Position numbers and translations under genes: made by a program | Origin: Eucalyptus grandis | Lineage: Eukaryota > Streptophyta > Magnoliopsida > Myrtales > Myrtaceae | NCBI RefSeq assembly: GCF_016545825.1 | Contig: NC_052613.1 | Coordinates: 57,610,833 to 57,674,832 of the forward strand | Direction of reading: 5' to 3' | DNA length: 64,000 nt | In this document: one piece after another, positions 9,835 through 21,968 of the stretch | How the letters are laid out: the number at the start of each line of letters is the position of its first letter | How positions within the stretch are numbered: position 1 is the first letter of the stretch | Notes under the pieces: model-generated | Told to the model about the DNA's origin: nothing | What the model saw: only the letters and a program-made list of their open reading frames with translations | Databases searched by the model: none

Positions 9835-11210
9835 TACTGCTTGGCAGAGACTCAATTCTGGATAATATTCAGTGGTCTGTTGGTAATGGGCAAGATATTT
9901 CAATCCGTGAAGATAGGTGGCTATCAAGAGGTACCATTGGTGGCCCTGCACCCCAAGGTGAACCAAAGCAAGTTGATGGTTTTATCCTACCAGGTCAGTA
10001 TATTTGGGATGAACCCTTGCTGCGTCAATCTTTTGATGCCCAAATAGTGACTGAGATCCTAACTATTCAGCTTCGGCCCCAATGCTTAACTGATAAAATC
10101 ATATGGAAAGGCACTCAAGACGACGAATATACAGTCAAGAGTTGTTACAACTACCTTAGAGCAAAAGCAAACATGAATGATCGCAACAACGCATCATCTT
10201 CCTACCAAGCCCCTACAACCCTTTGGCGCAAGATCTGGCAGATCAACACATCTCCAAAACTCCGTGTCTTTAGGTGGTCTCTTTGCCACAATGCTCTTTC
10301 AACGTGTGAGAATCTCTACCGTAGACATTTTATTTCGGACTCCCTGTGCAAGTTATGTACCACACATACCCGGAGAATCTACGTAACACATCTTCTTATT
10401 ATGTCCATGGACAGAGAAAGTTTGGTCGCATCCGCAACTAAACATCAATCCGGCAGCTTATAACACTCAACGTATGGATGCTTGGGTAACAAACATCTTA
10501 ATGAATAGCAGTATCTTACCCGATTTGGAAACTATTGTGCATACTCTGTGGCAGATCTGGAAGGCCAGAAACAGCTTTGTCTTTCGCAGAGTTCATCCTG
10601 ATCCAACACAGGTGGTGCGAACGGCTCTGGCTAATGCTCTGACAGATCGTCGTCTCTGTGCAGCGAGCCCGGCATCTCGGCTTAAATCCCTTCCATCTGA
10701 TCGTGTTTGGCGTCCTCCGATTCCTGGCACTTGGAAGGTTAACATTGATGGAGCTTTCATCCCAGCATCTCCTGAAGGATCGGTGGCTTCAATCACTCGA
10801 GATCACGCTGGTCGAATCGTAGATGGATTCTCAAGCCATGTTGCTGCATCTTTGGCTCTGCAGACAGAAACCCAAGCTTTAACCCTCACTCTACGAGATC
10901 TGATGCAGAAAGGACACACAAACCGTGATCTTACCGTGGAATCGGACCGCGACGCCGGTGGATGCGGTCAACAACTCTTGCACTCCGCCATGGGAGCTTC
11001 GCTCTCGCTTGCCGAGGCGCAGCGCTCCTGCAAGGGTTCACAAACCTGCGTATTGTCCATTGCAGCAGAGATGCGAACGAGGCAGCCAACTGGGCCGCCA
11101 AGGCCCATCAGTCAATAAGTCTCCCTCCAAATTGGCCCTCTTCTATCCCCCCTCCACTTTTGGATATAATATGTACGGATCTTCTTGCAAACGGTGTAAC
11201 TCTTCCTTAA
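9835..11210 (+). pseudogene. LINE ORF2, zf-RVT and RNase H C-terminal part, frameshifted
   Basis: Continuation of ORF2 after the hAT insertion. The zf-RVT-like section includes IIWKGTQDDEYTVKSCYNYL near 10100 and LWRKIWQINTSPKLRVFRW near 10220. The RNase H domain starts near 10730 with WKVNIDGAF (first catalytic Asp), then TETQALTLTLRDL and VESD. A frame change near 10955 moves the C terminus to another frame, where FTNLRIVHCSRDANEAANW (the HCSRDAN box) is read to a stop at about 11210. RNase H at the ORF2 end is typical of plant L1-clade elements. Confidence 0.88.
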
Positions 11211-11244
11211 TTATATATATTTGCCTCTTTGACCAAAAAAAAAC

Positions 11245-11500
11245 AGCAAGATCATGTTTAGAGGATCACAATGCTCCGATCAAGTGATTCCCGATCATCA
11301 TCTCATACCTCATCACCCTTCAACAAATCATTACGCCCATCTTGTTGCGGTATTTTTGTCTGCAAAGCTTGTTTAGTAATATTTAGAGATTATCCCCATT
11401 CATTTGTATATTTGTGCAGTTATATTAACCAGAAGACCAAGACGTCACTGGAAGTGCAAGAGCTAATAGGAAAGAAACCTCAACGATGCCTAAATTACTA
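11245..11500. repeat. NLR-flank repeat block, right half (displaced by the LINE)
   Basis: Aligns with 15015-15260: 'caatgctccgatcaagtgattc' here against 'aaatgctcctatcaagcgattc' there, then 'gtctgcaaagcttgtttagtaatat' and 'aagaccaagacgtcactgga'. It continues the block interrupted at 4770. Confidence 0.75.
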
Positions 11501-11695
11501 GGGCGCGAATGATAACGATTTCGGCGTAAATTGATTTATGGAAGAGAAATATCTCTTTTTATTTCTGTTTCCAAATGAATTTCTAAACAAAAATACCCGT
11601 TTAATAATTATACGAAATTTCTACTCATAAAATATAAATTTGTTTGATAACGATATAAAATTTTCTCCCTTTCAGATAGTGATGACTGGCAAGGA

Positions 11696-12951
11696 AGCAC
11701 AGACACGTTTGAAGGGCTTTCGTGTCGTGTCGACATCCCGACACATGTTGGACACGCTTGGACACGGTCGAACACGTCCGGACACACGGTCAACACGTGT
11801 CGAAAACTCCGACACGTGATTAACTCTTTCCAACACACGCGTCGAAGCATGTCCAGAGGTTTGTGGGTGGATCTGCAGGTGCGAAGGGAAGAAGGTGATG
11901 GAGGGTGAGGTGAGGGAGCCGAGGCAATGTTGCGAGCAATGGCGAGGGAGGGCTGCGACCGCCGACTGCAACGTCGAGAAGCCTTCTCGACCGTCTTGGT
12001 CTGCTGCGACCGACGCCGAGATGGAAAATCGCAATGCCGCGATGGAGGGCTGGACGTGAGGCTACAACGGCAAAGGGGGGAACGGAGGCGAGGCAGCGGC
12101 GAGAGAAGTGGAGACCGAGCAAGGGAGAGGAGAAAGAAGGCGATTGTTAGGGTTTTTTCGAGTTTGGGAAGAAGAGCAAGAGAGACATGACGCGTAGATG
12201 GCTTCGGGGAAGAAAGAAATCCTCGTGCAGCGTGACTTTGGGAATAGACAGGCGCAGGCGGTGGGTGGGGTGGGGGAGAAAACGGAGGAAGATGGGGAGA
12301 GGGCCGAGGGCGGTTTTGTCATTTTCCGATGTTTATCTGGATGCGAGCAATAATGTTCGCTAGCGTCCAAAAAGAGAATTTCGGGGGAGAAATTTGATAT
12401 ATCGTGCCCCGGTTCAATTAGAAGAAGAATGCCCAATGGCCTCCATTTTAGAATACTATTTTTGGTCGGAAGCCTCGATTTCGGAGTTATCTTTGTAATT
12501 AAGGGTATTTTTCGAGGCCTGTTGTTTAATGAAAATGATCGACCACCATGTTTTTGAAATTAATCGAAATAATTAATTAATAAAAATATTTTTATTATTA
12601 ATAATAATTTATGTATATTTTTATTATTGACAACAATTTATGCATGAAACATTTAGTAGAAGATGACCAAAATTTCGTTCATTCATTTTCACAAGTGACA
12701 TTTTAATTATTTTTTATGAATAAATGTATTAATGTTATTAGTATAGATTTATTATAGGCTCTTTTTTATTATTTATTTATTTATGAATTTGAATAAATTA
12801 ATTTAAATAGAATAATTAATCATGTATATATAAAAATATTTATTTAATATATAACGTGTCGGAACGTGTCGGAATTCTTTACTTTTTGAGAAACGACATG
12901 TTGGCGTGTCGTGTCGTGTCGTGTTGCGTGTCGCATGTTCGTGTCAGTGCT
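11696..12951. mobile_element. Nested TIR element with GTGTCG subterminal repeats
   Basis: Ends are AGCACAGACACG at the left and the complement of CGTGTCAGTGCT at the right (11 of 12 pair). Both subterminal zones are packed with CGACACG/CGTGTCG (11705-11815 and 12857-12945), as in hAT-like non-autonomous elements where such repeats bind transposase. The interior has a GC-rich stretch (11870-12310) and an AT-rich one (12540-12850). No transposase recognised, and the 8-bp flanks do not match. Confidence 0.5.
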
Positions 12952-12967
12952 ACATAGGTGACTAGTA

Positions 12968-13310
12968 GTGGTCGGCGGCGACCGGCGCCAACGGTGATAG
13001 CGGCGACCGGCGCCAACGGTGATAGCGACTAGCGGCCGACAACCGAGGAGGCGACAACCGAGGGGGCGACAACCGAGGGGGCGGTGATTGGTGGACGGCA
13101 GCTAGCCACCGGTGACTAGCGACCAGTAGTGGTCGGCGGCAACTAACAGCCGGCGGCGAACGGTGGACGGCGACCGCCCACCGGCAATCGGCGGGCAAGC
13201 GGTTGGCAAAGCGAGGTGGCGACAATCGGCGACCAGCAAGAACGGCGACTAACGGCCGGCGATCGGTGACCGACGGCGACCGTCGCCTGCCGACGTTCGA
13301 CACGGGGGCG
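12968..13310. repeat. GC-rich 'cggcgacc' low-complexity stretch
   Basis: Reiterated variants of 'cggcgaccggcgccaacggt' (two near-identical units just after 12970), then degenerate ggcgac/accgag units. Open frames on the minus strand are compositional. A similar short GC motif occurs in the related element near 50825-50850. Confidence 0.7.
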
Positions 13311-13464
13311 TGGCGAAGGCAAACGATGATCGACTACTGACAGATAGACGACCGATTCGTAGCAAGTACAAACAATGAGAATAATTTTTATTTCTCTTTT
13401 TTGTTTCAGAAATAGAAAAGTAAAAAAATTTTACTTCTAATTTCTATTCCAAATCTATTTCTGA

Positions 13465-13468
<4 letters not shown>

Positions 13469-13499
<31 letters not shown>
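13469..13499. repeat. (TA)n microsatellite
   Basis: About 15 TA repeats in the right part of copy A of the GGGCGCG element. Confidence 0.95.
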
Positions 13500-13501
<2 letters not shown>

Positions 13502-13609
13502 CGAAAATAGAAAAATGAAATAATTTTATCAAACATATTTCTATTCTAGATATAAGTCTGGAATAGAAAAATTATTTTTGGAACATAAATTTTGGTTTGT
13601 CACGCACCC

Positions 13610-14245
13610 CCTCACTCAATAACTCATGCAGTGTTTAGTCCACAATTTCTTAAGAAATAAGCTCTCAATCTCACGAATGAATTAACAAATCTCACCATAA
13701 GATTTAATCGATTACAAACACTAGTCTTTCCTTGAATGTAATTTCGCAAACAATACCATGAAATAACCCACGTCGTTCCGAGTGACTAACTCAGCAACGC
13801 ACGGTTACGGGTACATATTTAATTGTACATGCACCCTGCGCTAAGAACCCGAACCAACTTCTACACGGAATAATTCCATATCTTTCTCTAACCAATTGTT
13901 GACCGAGTCAAAGTCTTCAAGTCCTCGTTGGACTTTCAAATTTGCTGATTTCTTACCGACTTCCCTACCGAAATCTATTTTCGTTTATATATTTGAACGA
14001 AGTCCACAATGACTTTTCTTTTCTGTTTTTTTTTTCTGCTTGGCCGACAATCTGGAGCACCGGTCTTAATATCAAAGCAAAATAAGAAATATCTAATTCG
14101 GAATATTCAAGCCTCCACCAATAACAATTAATCTCAGATCAGGTTCATCCATCGGACTCAAACTGGAGTTTGATTTCTTTTCCAGAAAAAGCAGCAAAAA
14201 TAAATAAATTAGTTTCGTGATCATTTGCGTAGAAATCAAATATTT
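13610..14245. other. Non-coding insertion, origin unknown
   Basis: Lies between the end of a TIR element and the resumption of NLR-flank sequence ('aaagaccaagactatcacc', 14253). No gene, inverted repeats or similarity to other parts of the window seen. Confidence 0.4.
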
Positions 14246-16010
14246 CTAAAATAAAGACCAAGACTATCACCTACCAAAAGATTAAAGAAAGAGACTTTTG
14301 AGGATGCACATTAGAGGTTAGACAAATCATAATAAAATATTTTCTGTTCACAAGTGCTTGTTTGGTGATTTGTTCTCTTTTTTCTTCATAGCAAGACTTT
14401 TGGCTGTCGTTTGATTCAAAGGACCTTTTCTTTGGGGCATCCAGAAACAGAGGAGTGTTTTGGTGGCATTTTGGCTTTGTGTGCATCCGCAAATTTCCGC
14501 ATGTTGTTGAATATGCGATTAACGTATGCTTTTTCGTGGCAGTTACGGTACTAAAAGTTCCTAAATATTTAAGAAAATAAATATTAAGAATACTTGAGAA
14601 GGTGCTGGATTCCTCATTCAATGTGGACAAACATGTAAAGTTCTTGCCAACAGATTAGTACATTTTTTTTATTGATGAAATGAAGCTGACCACCATTATA
14701 GGGACTGGGAAATAAGCATCTTTATGCGACTTCCGACTGAATTTTAAGATAATCGTCTTGAAAGATACGCCAGTAATGGCAGCTTAGTTTTTGTTATGCA
14801 TCTACAAGTCATCAAGGATACCTTAGCTTTGTCAGTTTGACGAGGAAAACAAAACCAATTACTTAGGGCTAAACAACAAAAGGGATCAGGCACACCAACT
14901 ACTCAGTTACGCAACTTGGTTTATTTTACTCTGGCAATACTGAATGAGTCCAAATCACCAACTAACACTACATTAAAGTACAGGAAATTACTGTCTATGC
15001 ATCGAATTAATGAACAACAAAGTCGTGTTCAAAGGACCAAAATGCTCCTATCAAGCGATTCATGATCATTGACTCCTACCTAAACACTTTTCAACGGATC
15101 ATTGTCGTCCGTCTTGCTGCAGAATTTTGTCTGCAAATGCTTGTTTTATAATATCTAGAGATCATCCCTAGACATTTGTCTATTTGTGCACGTAAATTAA
15201 CCCAGGAAGACCAAGACTTCACTGGACGTCCAAGAGCTATCGGGAAAGAAACATCAACAGATGCTAGGATGACCAAGACTTGTGAGGACGGAATCCGTTG
15301 CTTCACTTTTCACATATCTTCTCTTTTATCCCAATGCGAATGACTTCCCTTTTTTTCTTTCCCATTACCAGTAGAGTTGTGTCATGATTTTCTTGTGTCT
15401 TTTCAAATTTAAGTTTAATAATATAAAAACAGAAAAAGAGAAAAACCAAAAAGGAAAATCACCAAAAAAATATTTGGAAGAGAAATGAAGGAGGAATCGG
15501 GTGAGAGATCACCATCGTACCACAGCTGCCGCCGGTACTAGAGCGACTATTGCCGACGTACCCACCTTCTAGTCACCTTCGTTTTTCTTGAGATATTCTT
15601 CTGATTGCTGTTTAGGAAATAATAATGACATATAGGTATCTAGACTTTTGTTCATTTTACAATTGAGTACCTAATTTTATTTTATTTTTTATTCAATCCT
15701 CAATTTTCCAAATTTGGCTCAATTTGAGTATTCCATTAAGTGAATTGCCACATGATGTGATTTTACTTACATGACTCACTTACTTAGTAAAAGTTAAGCA
15801 TGATAACTAACATGGCTTACTTATTTTGCAAATTGGATGATGAGGAAAGAGCGTGTGTGTTGACTTAGGCGATCTTAGCATCCAATATGTCTTCGCTATC
15901 GTGGTAACATCTCAAGATATCACGTCAGATGCCCATGTCAACATTTAACTGCTATTTAGCGGCATTGGTGTCATATCAACATATTATTTTTGCCATGTGA
16001 AGGAAAATGG
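14246..16010. repeat. NLR-flank repeat block, copy at 14-16 kb
   Basis: Shares landmarks with the CNL-1 and CNL-2 upstream regions and the 40-57 kb array: 'gaccaagactatcacctaccaaaag', 'cacaagtgcttgtttggtgat', 'tgttgaatatgcgat', 'gaagaccaagacttcactgga', and at 15780-15960 the 'ttgacttaggcgatcttagcatc.aatat' and 'acatttaac.gctattta' signature. No NLR coding sequence remains in it. Confidence 0.7.
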
Positions 16011-18280
16011 ATTCCTAAAAAACGATTGAATACCGATATTCAAACGATCGAATACCGGAAACAAATATAGAAACGGGCCTGAGGATACATGTAACACCGA
16101 TCGAAAGGCATATCATAAAGACGAACATACCTTGTTTGCCGTAAATTAATTACTTATTGCAGTCTCAGAGGAATTAATCAAAACCTTAGAATTCTGCTCT
16201 TCAAAAGGGAATACACTATTGTCAAAAGGAGAAAAAGAACGTACTATTTCATTCTATCTTCAACATCCCCCTTTTTTTCATATTTATACAACAGTTATTT
16301 TTACTTAAAAAATAACTACACTCTCTCTTATGGGCCTTTTTTCTTATGGACCGAGTTTTGGCCCATCATGGACGGATGGGCCTGACTTGGCCCAAAATAT
16401 AAAAAAACCTGTCACCATGATATACCTATGTGATATTCCTTTAGATGTGCATATGCCCTCTTAAAATTTCTTTGATAATGGATAGGTATAACGAGCTTTA
16501 ATAGCCCAAAACCATTTCTATGAAGCAAACTTCCCTAGTGGAGTCGTCAAGTTATTGCGACCTTCACTTTTCCAATAAGGGAAAAAGAGAAAAACTATAG
16601 TAGTAATGCCCAAAACGGCAGGCCTACAGCTAACGATTAGGCGTGGACTTTCCCAAACCCTTACTTAATGTGACGTTTGATTCATTTTAAGTTCAAATTA
16701 ATTCCTAAGGATTCTATGTGAGACAAGAGTCACCACTAGTTTTTTGGAGTTAGTTAGAAAGTATGCGAGATATGAGAGTTTGTCTTGCTTCCTATGCAAC
16801 CAAAGGTTAACATGGTTTGATGATTTGATTATGCTAATAGTCTAATTAGTGTTTTTTCGATACCTCTAACTTGGTCTAAGTTATTCATTTAAATGATCAA
16901 ATGCTCTTTTCCAATTATGAATCCTAAATGTCATTTGATGTCGCCAAGTATTCATCCAATGGTTTTCAATGAGCTTATTATGATCCCAAGGCTTACCTTA
17001 ACCATGCTAAAAAGGTAAAGAACAACCAATGTATTAAAAGTGTGAAAAGTAAACACTCAAGTATTTAAAAGCTCAATGTAAAAGTACAAAAATGAAAACT
17101 GGATACCTGTCGAACAAAGAATATATATGGGCATGTTATAAGCCCCAAAACATGATTTCCATGAGTTAAATTCAAATCAAGTTGAATTTCTTACCTAAAA
17201 GATTAATATACTAAGATGCTCACTAAAATATCCAACTATATGTGAGCTGAAAAAGAAACTGAACTAAATCTAATGCTAAGGTATAACAACTAGATCAATA
17301 CCGATCTCTAAACTATTTTCTGAATATTACATCTTTTTAAAAATATATATATATTTCAAAATTAATCTTTATTTCGAAAATGGGAACCCGAACTGGGCCC
17401 TTAGGCTTGCTCCAAATGATAACCGAAACTAATCCTTGAGGGCCTGGGCCACGGACACAATTAGGCTCTATTTCTCAACCCTTTTCAAAAGAAGACCAAA
17501 TGAAGCCCAATTTGTCAAAACGGGATTAAAACTAAAACTCATCTAAGTCAATCTCAGCCCAGATCCAAACAAGCCCAAATTCTCTGAAGCGGAAGCTAAT
17601 TTATATTTACTAATAATAGATTCAGCCCAACCCTATTAGACCCATTTTGAACATATTAACACTTAGGCCCATTTTTCTCTTTAACCTCACTAATTAGGCA
17701 CAATTTCCCTTGCCTACCTTTCTGGTTTTGTAACTATCCTCCTACGGTTCCTTCAAAAAAAATTTTTCCTTTTCCTATGGACGCCTGCGCTTCTCCTCTC
17801 TTTCCCATATCCCTCTTTCAACTAGTCTCAAGAAATGAAAAACTAAAAGAAAATCGACAACACATCTACATCTATATCAAAACCTCCAAGACACGAACAA
17901 AGCCTCCCCGGGCATTTACCCAGCTACCGACGTCAACCATCATCTGAACACCATGGTCCATCGATTCGACCCTCACACCCATCGCTTCATAGAAGTGCCT
18001 AGAACATGGATATGGAGAAGGGAGCGTAACAAGAACTCGACACCAACATCATCTGAGATCTGTGCACGCGTCAGAGACTCCAGTCTATTTTCTCATCAAC
18101 GAGCACCACCATATCAACATCTCTGCTCATTGGCCTTCCAACGACAGAGCATCAACAATGCGGAATGCACACAGAGTGCAAAGCACTACCAAGGCAAATT
18201 TAGGCACTTTGCATAACAGTGACCCTCACTCGTTCTCCTCGCCAATGTTCATCATGAGGAGACCATCCACGACGAAGAAC
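16011..18280. other. Non-coding DNA, possibly LTR-retrotransposon derived
   Basis: No gene recognised. Stretches such as 'acaagagtcaccactagttttttgg' (16720-16745) and the many GGCCC/AGCCCA words at 17390-17650 resemble plant Ty3-type LTR or leader sequence, but I see no LTR pair, primer site or coding domain. The plus frame at 17953-18216 has no recognisable domain. Confidence 0.3.

Positions 18281-18338
<58 letters not shown>
18281..18338. repeat. (AAT)n microsatellite
   Basis: About 19 uninterrupted ATA/AAT triplets. Confidence 0.97.
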
Positions 18339-18348
18339 GGATAAAAGC

Positions 18349-18660
18349 TACAAAAAATTTAAAATTTTATTTATTGTGACACATTTACCCCAAACTTTTT
18401 TATAAAACAAAAATTCAAACTTATATCCATGTGACACGGTTAGCTCAAACTTATTTTTTATGACATCAAAAAAATCCCAAACTTTCTTTTAGTGACACCA
18501 AAAAGTTCCAAACTTACATTTGTGTAACACATTTACCCGAGAAAAAGTTCGGGATAAATGTGTCATATAGGTAAAAAGTTTGAGATTTTGGCATCACAGA
18601 AAAAAAGAAAAAAGTTTGGGATAAATGTATAACGGTAGGCAAAGTTTGAGGTTTTTTGTA
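18349..18660. mobile_element. MITE-like inverted repeat (~312 bp)
   Basis: The left arm (TACAAAAAATTTAAAATTTT, then gacacatttaccccaaact) and the complement of the right arm (TACAAAAAACCTCAAACTTT, then tacatttatcccaaact) pair over most of the element, giving a long imperfect hairpin around 18520. 'gacacatttacccaaac'-type palindromic repeats of this kind are common plant miniature elements. No coding capacity; target duplication not resolved. Confidence 0.65.
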
Positions 18661-20612
18661 TCAGTTTAAGAGATTGACCTGAACTATATTAAATCAACTC
18701 TCAGAGGCATTCCTTCGGTGGAACATACGGTGAGCATCTTGGGTGAGGGTCCTATGTACAAAACCAAAGCAGTGTTTCGATTCCATGGCATCACGTCAGT
18801 AGAGATCCAGACGGAATCGTCAACAACTACTTTTACATTATTCAGTTGTCACACCAACGTCACTAGGACACTAGTTTTAGTTTTAATCACAGAAGAACCA
18901 AGGTGGACATTTTTTCGAATCCTACCTTAATGAGGAGGAATTTTGATCGTGATTACTGGCCAAGCTTGCACGAGGAAGCTCTGATTAGTATCGCCCGTGA
19001 GGATGAACGCCAGCGATGGAGTCGTGCAGCGAGAGATGAACCAATTCGCACAATCTCAGTCAAAAACAGGGGCAAACAGGTTTTTCAACTGGGCGGTGTA
19101 GCGATGAGGAACGGCCATGGCACGAACCAAAACCAGGTCGTGTTTTTCGGCTGAGCTCGCTCGTCGGTAATCAAAGGGAACTCTCGTGGCCGGATAGGGG
19201 AAGGACGGGTAGTGAATGGCGGACGGCCGGCGAGGGAGAGGCAACCAATTTCTAGAGGGGTCTCCCTTGATCGTTCTCTCTCGTCTCTGTTCCTTCTCTC
19301 TCCTCTCTGTTTCTCGAACGCTCTCTGCTCCTTTATGGCCGATTTTCCCTTTGTGGGCATTCTCTCAATCTCAGTTTCTCCTCTGTCTCTGTGAATGCCC
19401 TCACCCACTCCTTTTCCCACGGGCCTCTGTCGATCTCTCCCTCAGTAAACGAATCTTCCACTTTTGCAATCTCGCCCACGTCACCGGAAAGGACAAATTT
19501 GGTTACATTCCTTCCATGAATCGGCAATTTTGCATCTTTTAGAAAACTTTCTGCTACAAGAGATCGTCCTTTCATCGTCTGGAGTGGATTCATATACTTC
19601 CATTTCAGCCAAAGAATAGGCATAATCATCATTAGACAACTCCTTCCCGTCTACATCACAGGATATCCAAGAAGGTATTCGAAAACTGAGGAGCTTATTG
19701 CGCTTGAATAATAACAAAAATCTACAGAAAATATTTATGTTAATTTCTCTAGCTGAACATTCATCTCCAAATGTATCAAAGAGACGAACAGAAAGTACAG
19801 ATGTCTATTATAACCACAGCCTAGCGTGAAAAAAAAAGGTCTGGGTGCAATTCTAATATAGGAACAGAGCATCTTCGAACAGTTTCTCCATGAACATGCA
19901 CAAAATAAATCATCAGAAGACTGGTTTTCTAGGCAACTGAAGATTCAAACTTCGCAGGCTATGCATGGAGGCCAGTTCAAGAGGGCCTACTGATGTCAAC
20001 CTGTTATTGGATCTTGAATCGGGTTCATAAATTTATTACATTATATGTTTGCCATGAGCTTCCTTGACTTGGCTCATTTTTACCGTCTTCCGTGTCATCT
20101 TCAACATGAGAGTGTTTGACTGTATTATCGAATTGAAATTGCTGAATTTTCTTCCTCTAAATATATACAAAGGTCTAGTTTATTTCTTGCTTATTAGTCA
20201 TTGCACATACAAAGTGCGTGCCTTTTTTTTTTTTTTCAATTAAAATAGTTATAGCTAAAACAGTTGTTTTCTATCAAACCTGTACTGAAATTTAGAAGTA
20301 ACTAAAAAATAATTTTATTTTACTTGAAAGATGCAAATCAGATAATAAACTAAAATTGCATTTATCATGTCTTAGTAATCATTTAACATTACATATGCTT
20401 AGATTCTATCTAATGTCTATTGATACGTTATTCAATCTTTTTCTTCTTAATAAAGTATGATTTTCTATTGATGATATATATACGCTTTTGTAAGTATGCC
20501 TATCTATCTTGTTTAGGCAAAACTTGTCCATCCATATAAACTATTATTTATATATGGATGAAATCATCCTTGGTTTAATTTTAATACTATAGTGCAAAAG
20601 CTCGTCTAATAA

Positions 20613-20655
20613 CTAATGATTTTAACTTGTAAGCCTAATTTGCTTATTTTTGTAA
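20613..20655. repeat. 43-bp segment repeated at the right window edge
   Basis: Matches 63958-64000 at 42 of 43 positions. The match at 64000 is cut by the window end, so the repeat may be longer. Confidence 0.9.
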
Positions 20656-21232
20656 ATTGGAGTTGAAATGGTTCAATTTTAATCAAATTCTAGACATCCA
20701 ACACACTCCATGCCTATCACTCTTTACTAAATCACCTTGTTACAAATTTTAGGATGTGTGCCGATCTAGGTGTAGCACAACCAAGTTGGTCACGAGTAAG
20801 TGTTTGGCAAGTCATTGTGAATAAGCTTAATTGTTGATTGATATTTTCATGATTTTATGAGCGATAAGTGCAGAGTTTGAGCACAATGGAATTAAACCAA
20901 GAATTGACCACAACGTAGATTGATTATTTTCCTTTTCTAAGAAGAACTTTATGCGGTCCAATTTGAGAAAATTATAAACCAAGCGAGACGAAGGTGAGTA
21001 CAAAATTAAGCCAAATCGAACTAAATTATTTAGTGCGAAATAAAAAAGGTCATACCCAATTTTCTCTCACCCTCTTTAAGAGTGGATTTAAAAAGATTTT
21101 AAGAATTTATCAGATCCATTAAAGCTCAATTTATAATAACAAAACTCCATCAAACCTCTTTTTCTAAAAAAAAAGAGAAAAAAAAAAGAAAAAGAAAAAT
21201 AAGCCAAGAGCCATTCTTCCCCACTTCCCGCC

Positions 21233-21254
21233 TATATATATATATATATATATA
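21233..21254. repeat. (TA)n microsatellite
   Basis: Eleven TA repeats upstream of an unassigned open frame. Confidence 0.95.
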
Positions 21255-21336
21255 GATTCCCTCCAATTTGAGATCGTTTCCAAAATCCACAAAAAATTTT
21301 GAAAGTCTCTTCTCCTGCGCAGACGCACCGAACTCC

Positions 21337-21570
21337 ATGGCCGATCGTCGCACTCCATCATCGTCGAAGATGCTTTTGAGTTTCACGATCGACGAAGAAG
21401 ACCTGCTCGTAGCGATCGACGAACGCAAGTCAGGGCAAAACAAGAGCGTAGGCAACTGCTCTCTGTTCATCTCATCGATTTCGTTTTCTCGTCGACGTTT
21501 CGGTGCGTCGTTCGATTCTGAAGTTGATCATCGTGAGTTAAGTGTATATCTCTTCGAATGTCGATGTTAA
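21337..21570 (+). other. Possible first exon, unassigned
   Basis: An ATG at 21337 opens a frame beginning MADRRTPSSSKMLLSFTIDE and containing EEDLLVAIDE. It lies upstream of the DMC1-like exons, and EEDLLVAID faintly resembles the acidic N terminus of DMC1 before its helix-hairpin region, but the match is too short to rely on. It could equally be a first exon of the 21962 frame. Confidence 0.2.
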
Positions 21571-21669
21571 GTGACTCTGAATACTGCTGAGTGGATGAGC
21601 TCGATTTCGATTTCGGTTTCGGTTGCTCAGTTTAGCTCGATTTTCCTGGAACATCGCCGTGAATCCATT

Positions 21670-21968
21670 GGTGTTTTTACATCTCGGCCTTTCTCTCGAA
21701 CTTGTCGCGATTTTCTGCGCGCACGATAGTTTTTAGTTTTTGTCTTCTGATCATCCAAGAGCAATTCCAGCCTTCGTTATGTTACGTGACATCCGCTGGA
21801 TGTTTTATTTCCCGTGTATTCGTGACGTAGCTGGATTAATAACGAATATCCTAAGCTAAATTCATCAATAATATCTGTTGGAACGATAGATTGTCAGTGA
21901 TGATCTAGGAAATGCTTTTGTCCTGACATTCTACATTCACCAGAAAACTTAGTTTAACACGATGGTTA
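21670..21968. repeat. ~300-bp direct repeat, copy 1 (copy 2 at 22480-22790)
   Basis: Shared order of landmarks in both copies: 'gaacttgtc.c.gattttctg', 'atacaagagcaatt', 'gttatgttacgt.acat', 'attaataacgaat', 'ctaagct.aatt' and 'gacattctacattcaccagaaaa' followed by 'acacgatggtt'. The copies flank the 21962-22317 frame and are clearly diverged. Confidence 0.8.

Larger units (their letters stand above)
4771..11244 (+). mobile_element. Plant L1-type LINE retrotransposon with RNase H, degenerate, split by a hAT element
   Basis: Non-LTR retrotransposon copied by target-primed reverse transcription. Order on the plus strand: putative 5' UTR with a direct repeat, ORF1 tail, ORF2 with APE-type endonuclease, reverse transcriptase, zf-RVT region and RNase H, short 3' UTR, and a 9-A tail at 11236-11244. 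About 6.5 kb including a 1.8-kb hAT insertion. It carries several frameshifts and stops, so it is not autonomous. Both ends are placed by comparison with the uninterrupted paralogous block at 14.8-15.05 kb; I could not define a clean target-site duplication, so the 5' boundary is good to about 20 bases. Confidence 0.9.
11501..13609. mobile_element. Non-autonomous TIR element, GGGCGCG family, copy A
   Basis: The left end GGGCGCGAATGATAA and the complement of the right end (GGGTGCGTGACAA) are imperfect inverted repeats. The same termini occur at 51021 and at 52795/54139. Inside the ends are 'aatttctatttctg'-type stretches and a GC-rich centre, also shared by the family. Another element is nested at 11696-12951. 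No transposase seen. I found no clear target duplication, so the boundaries are tentative. Confidence 0.5.
18661..21300. other. Unassigned region with weak coding signal
   Basis: Several open frames exist (plus 18718-18930 and 18903-19154; minus 19085-19420, 19333-19632 and 19481-19717), but I recognise no domain. The minus frame at 19481-19717 is rich in acidic and Ser residues. The stretch at 19240-19440 is CT-rich like a plant 5' leader. A diverged gene could be here; I see nothing definite. 19720-21230 is AT-rich non-coding DNA. Confidence 0.3.

Noticed and set aside
12962..13303. 113-codon minus frame rich in Arg/Ser/Pro
   Set aside because: Compositional frame across a degenerate 'cggcgacc' repeat.
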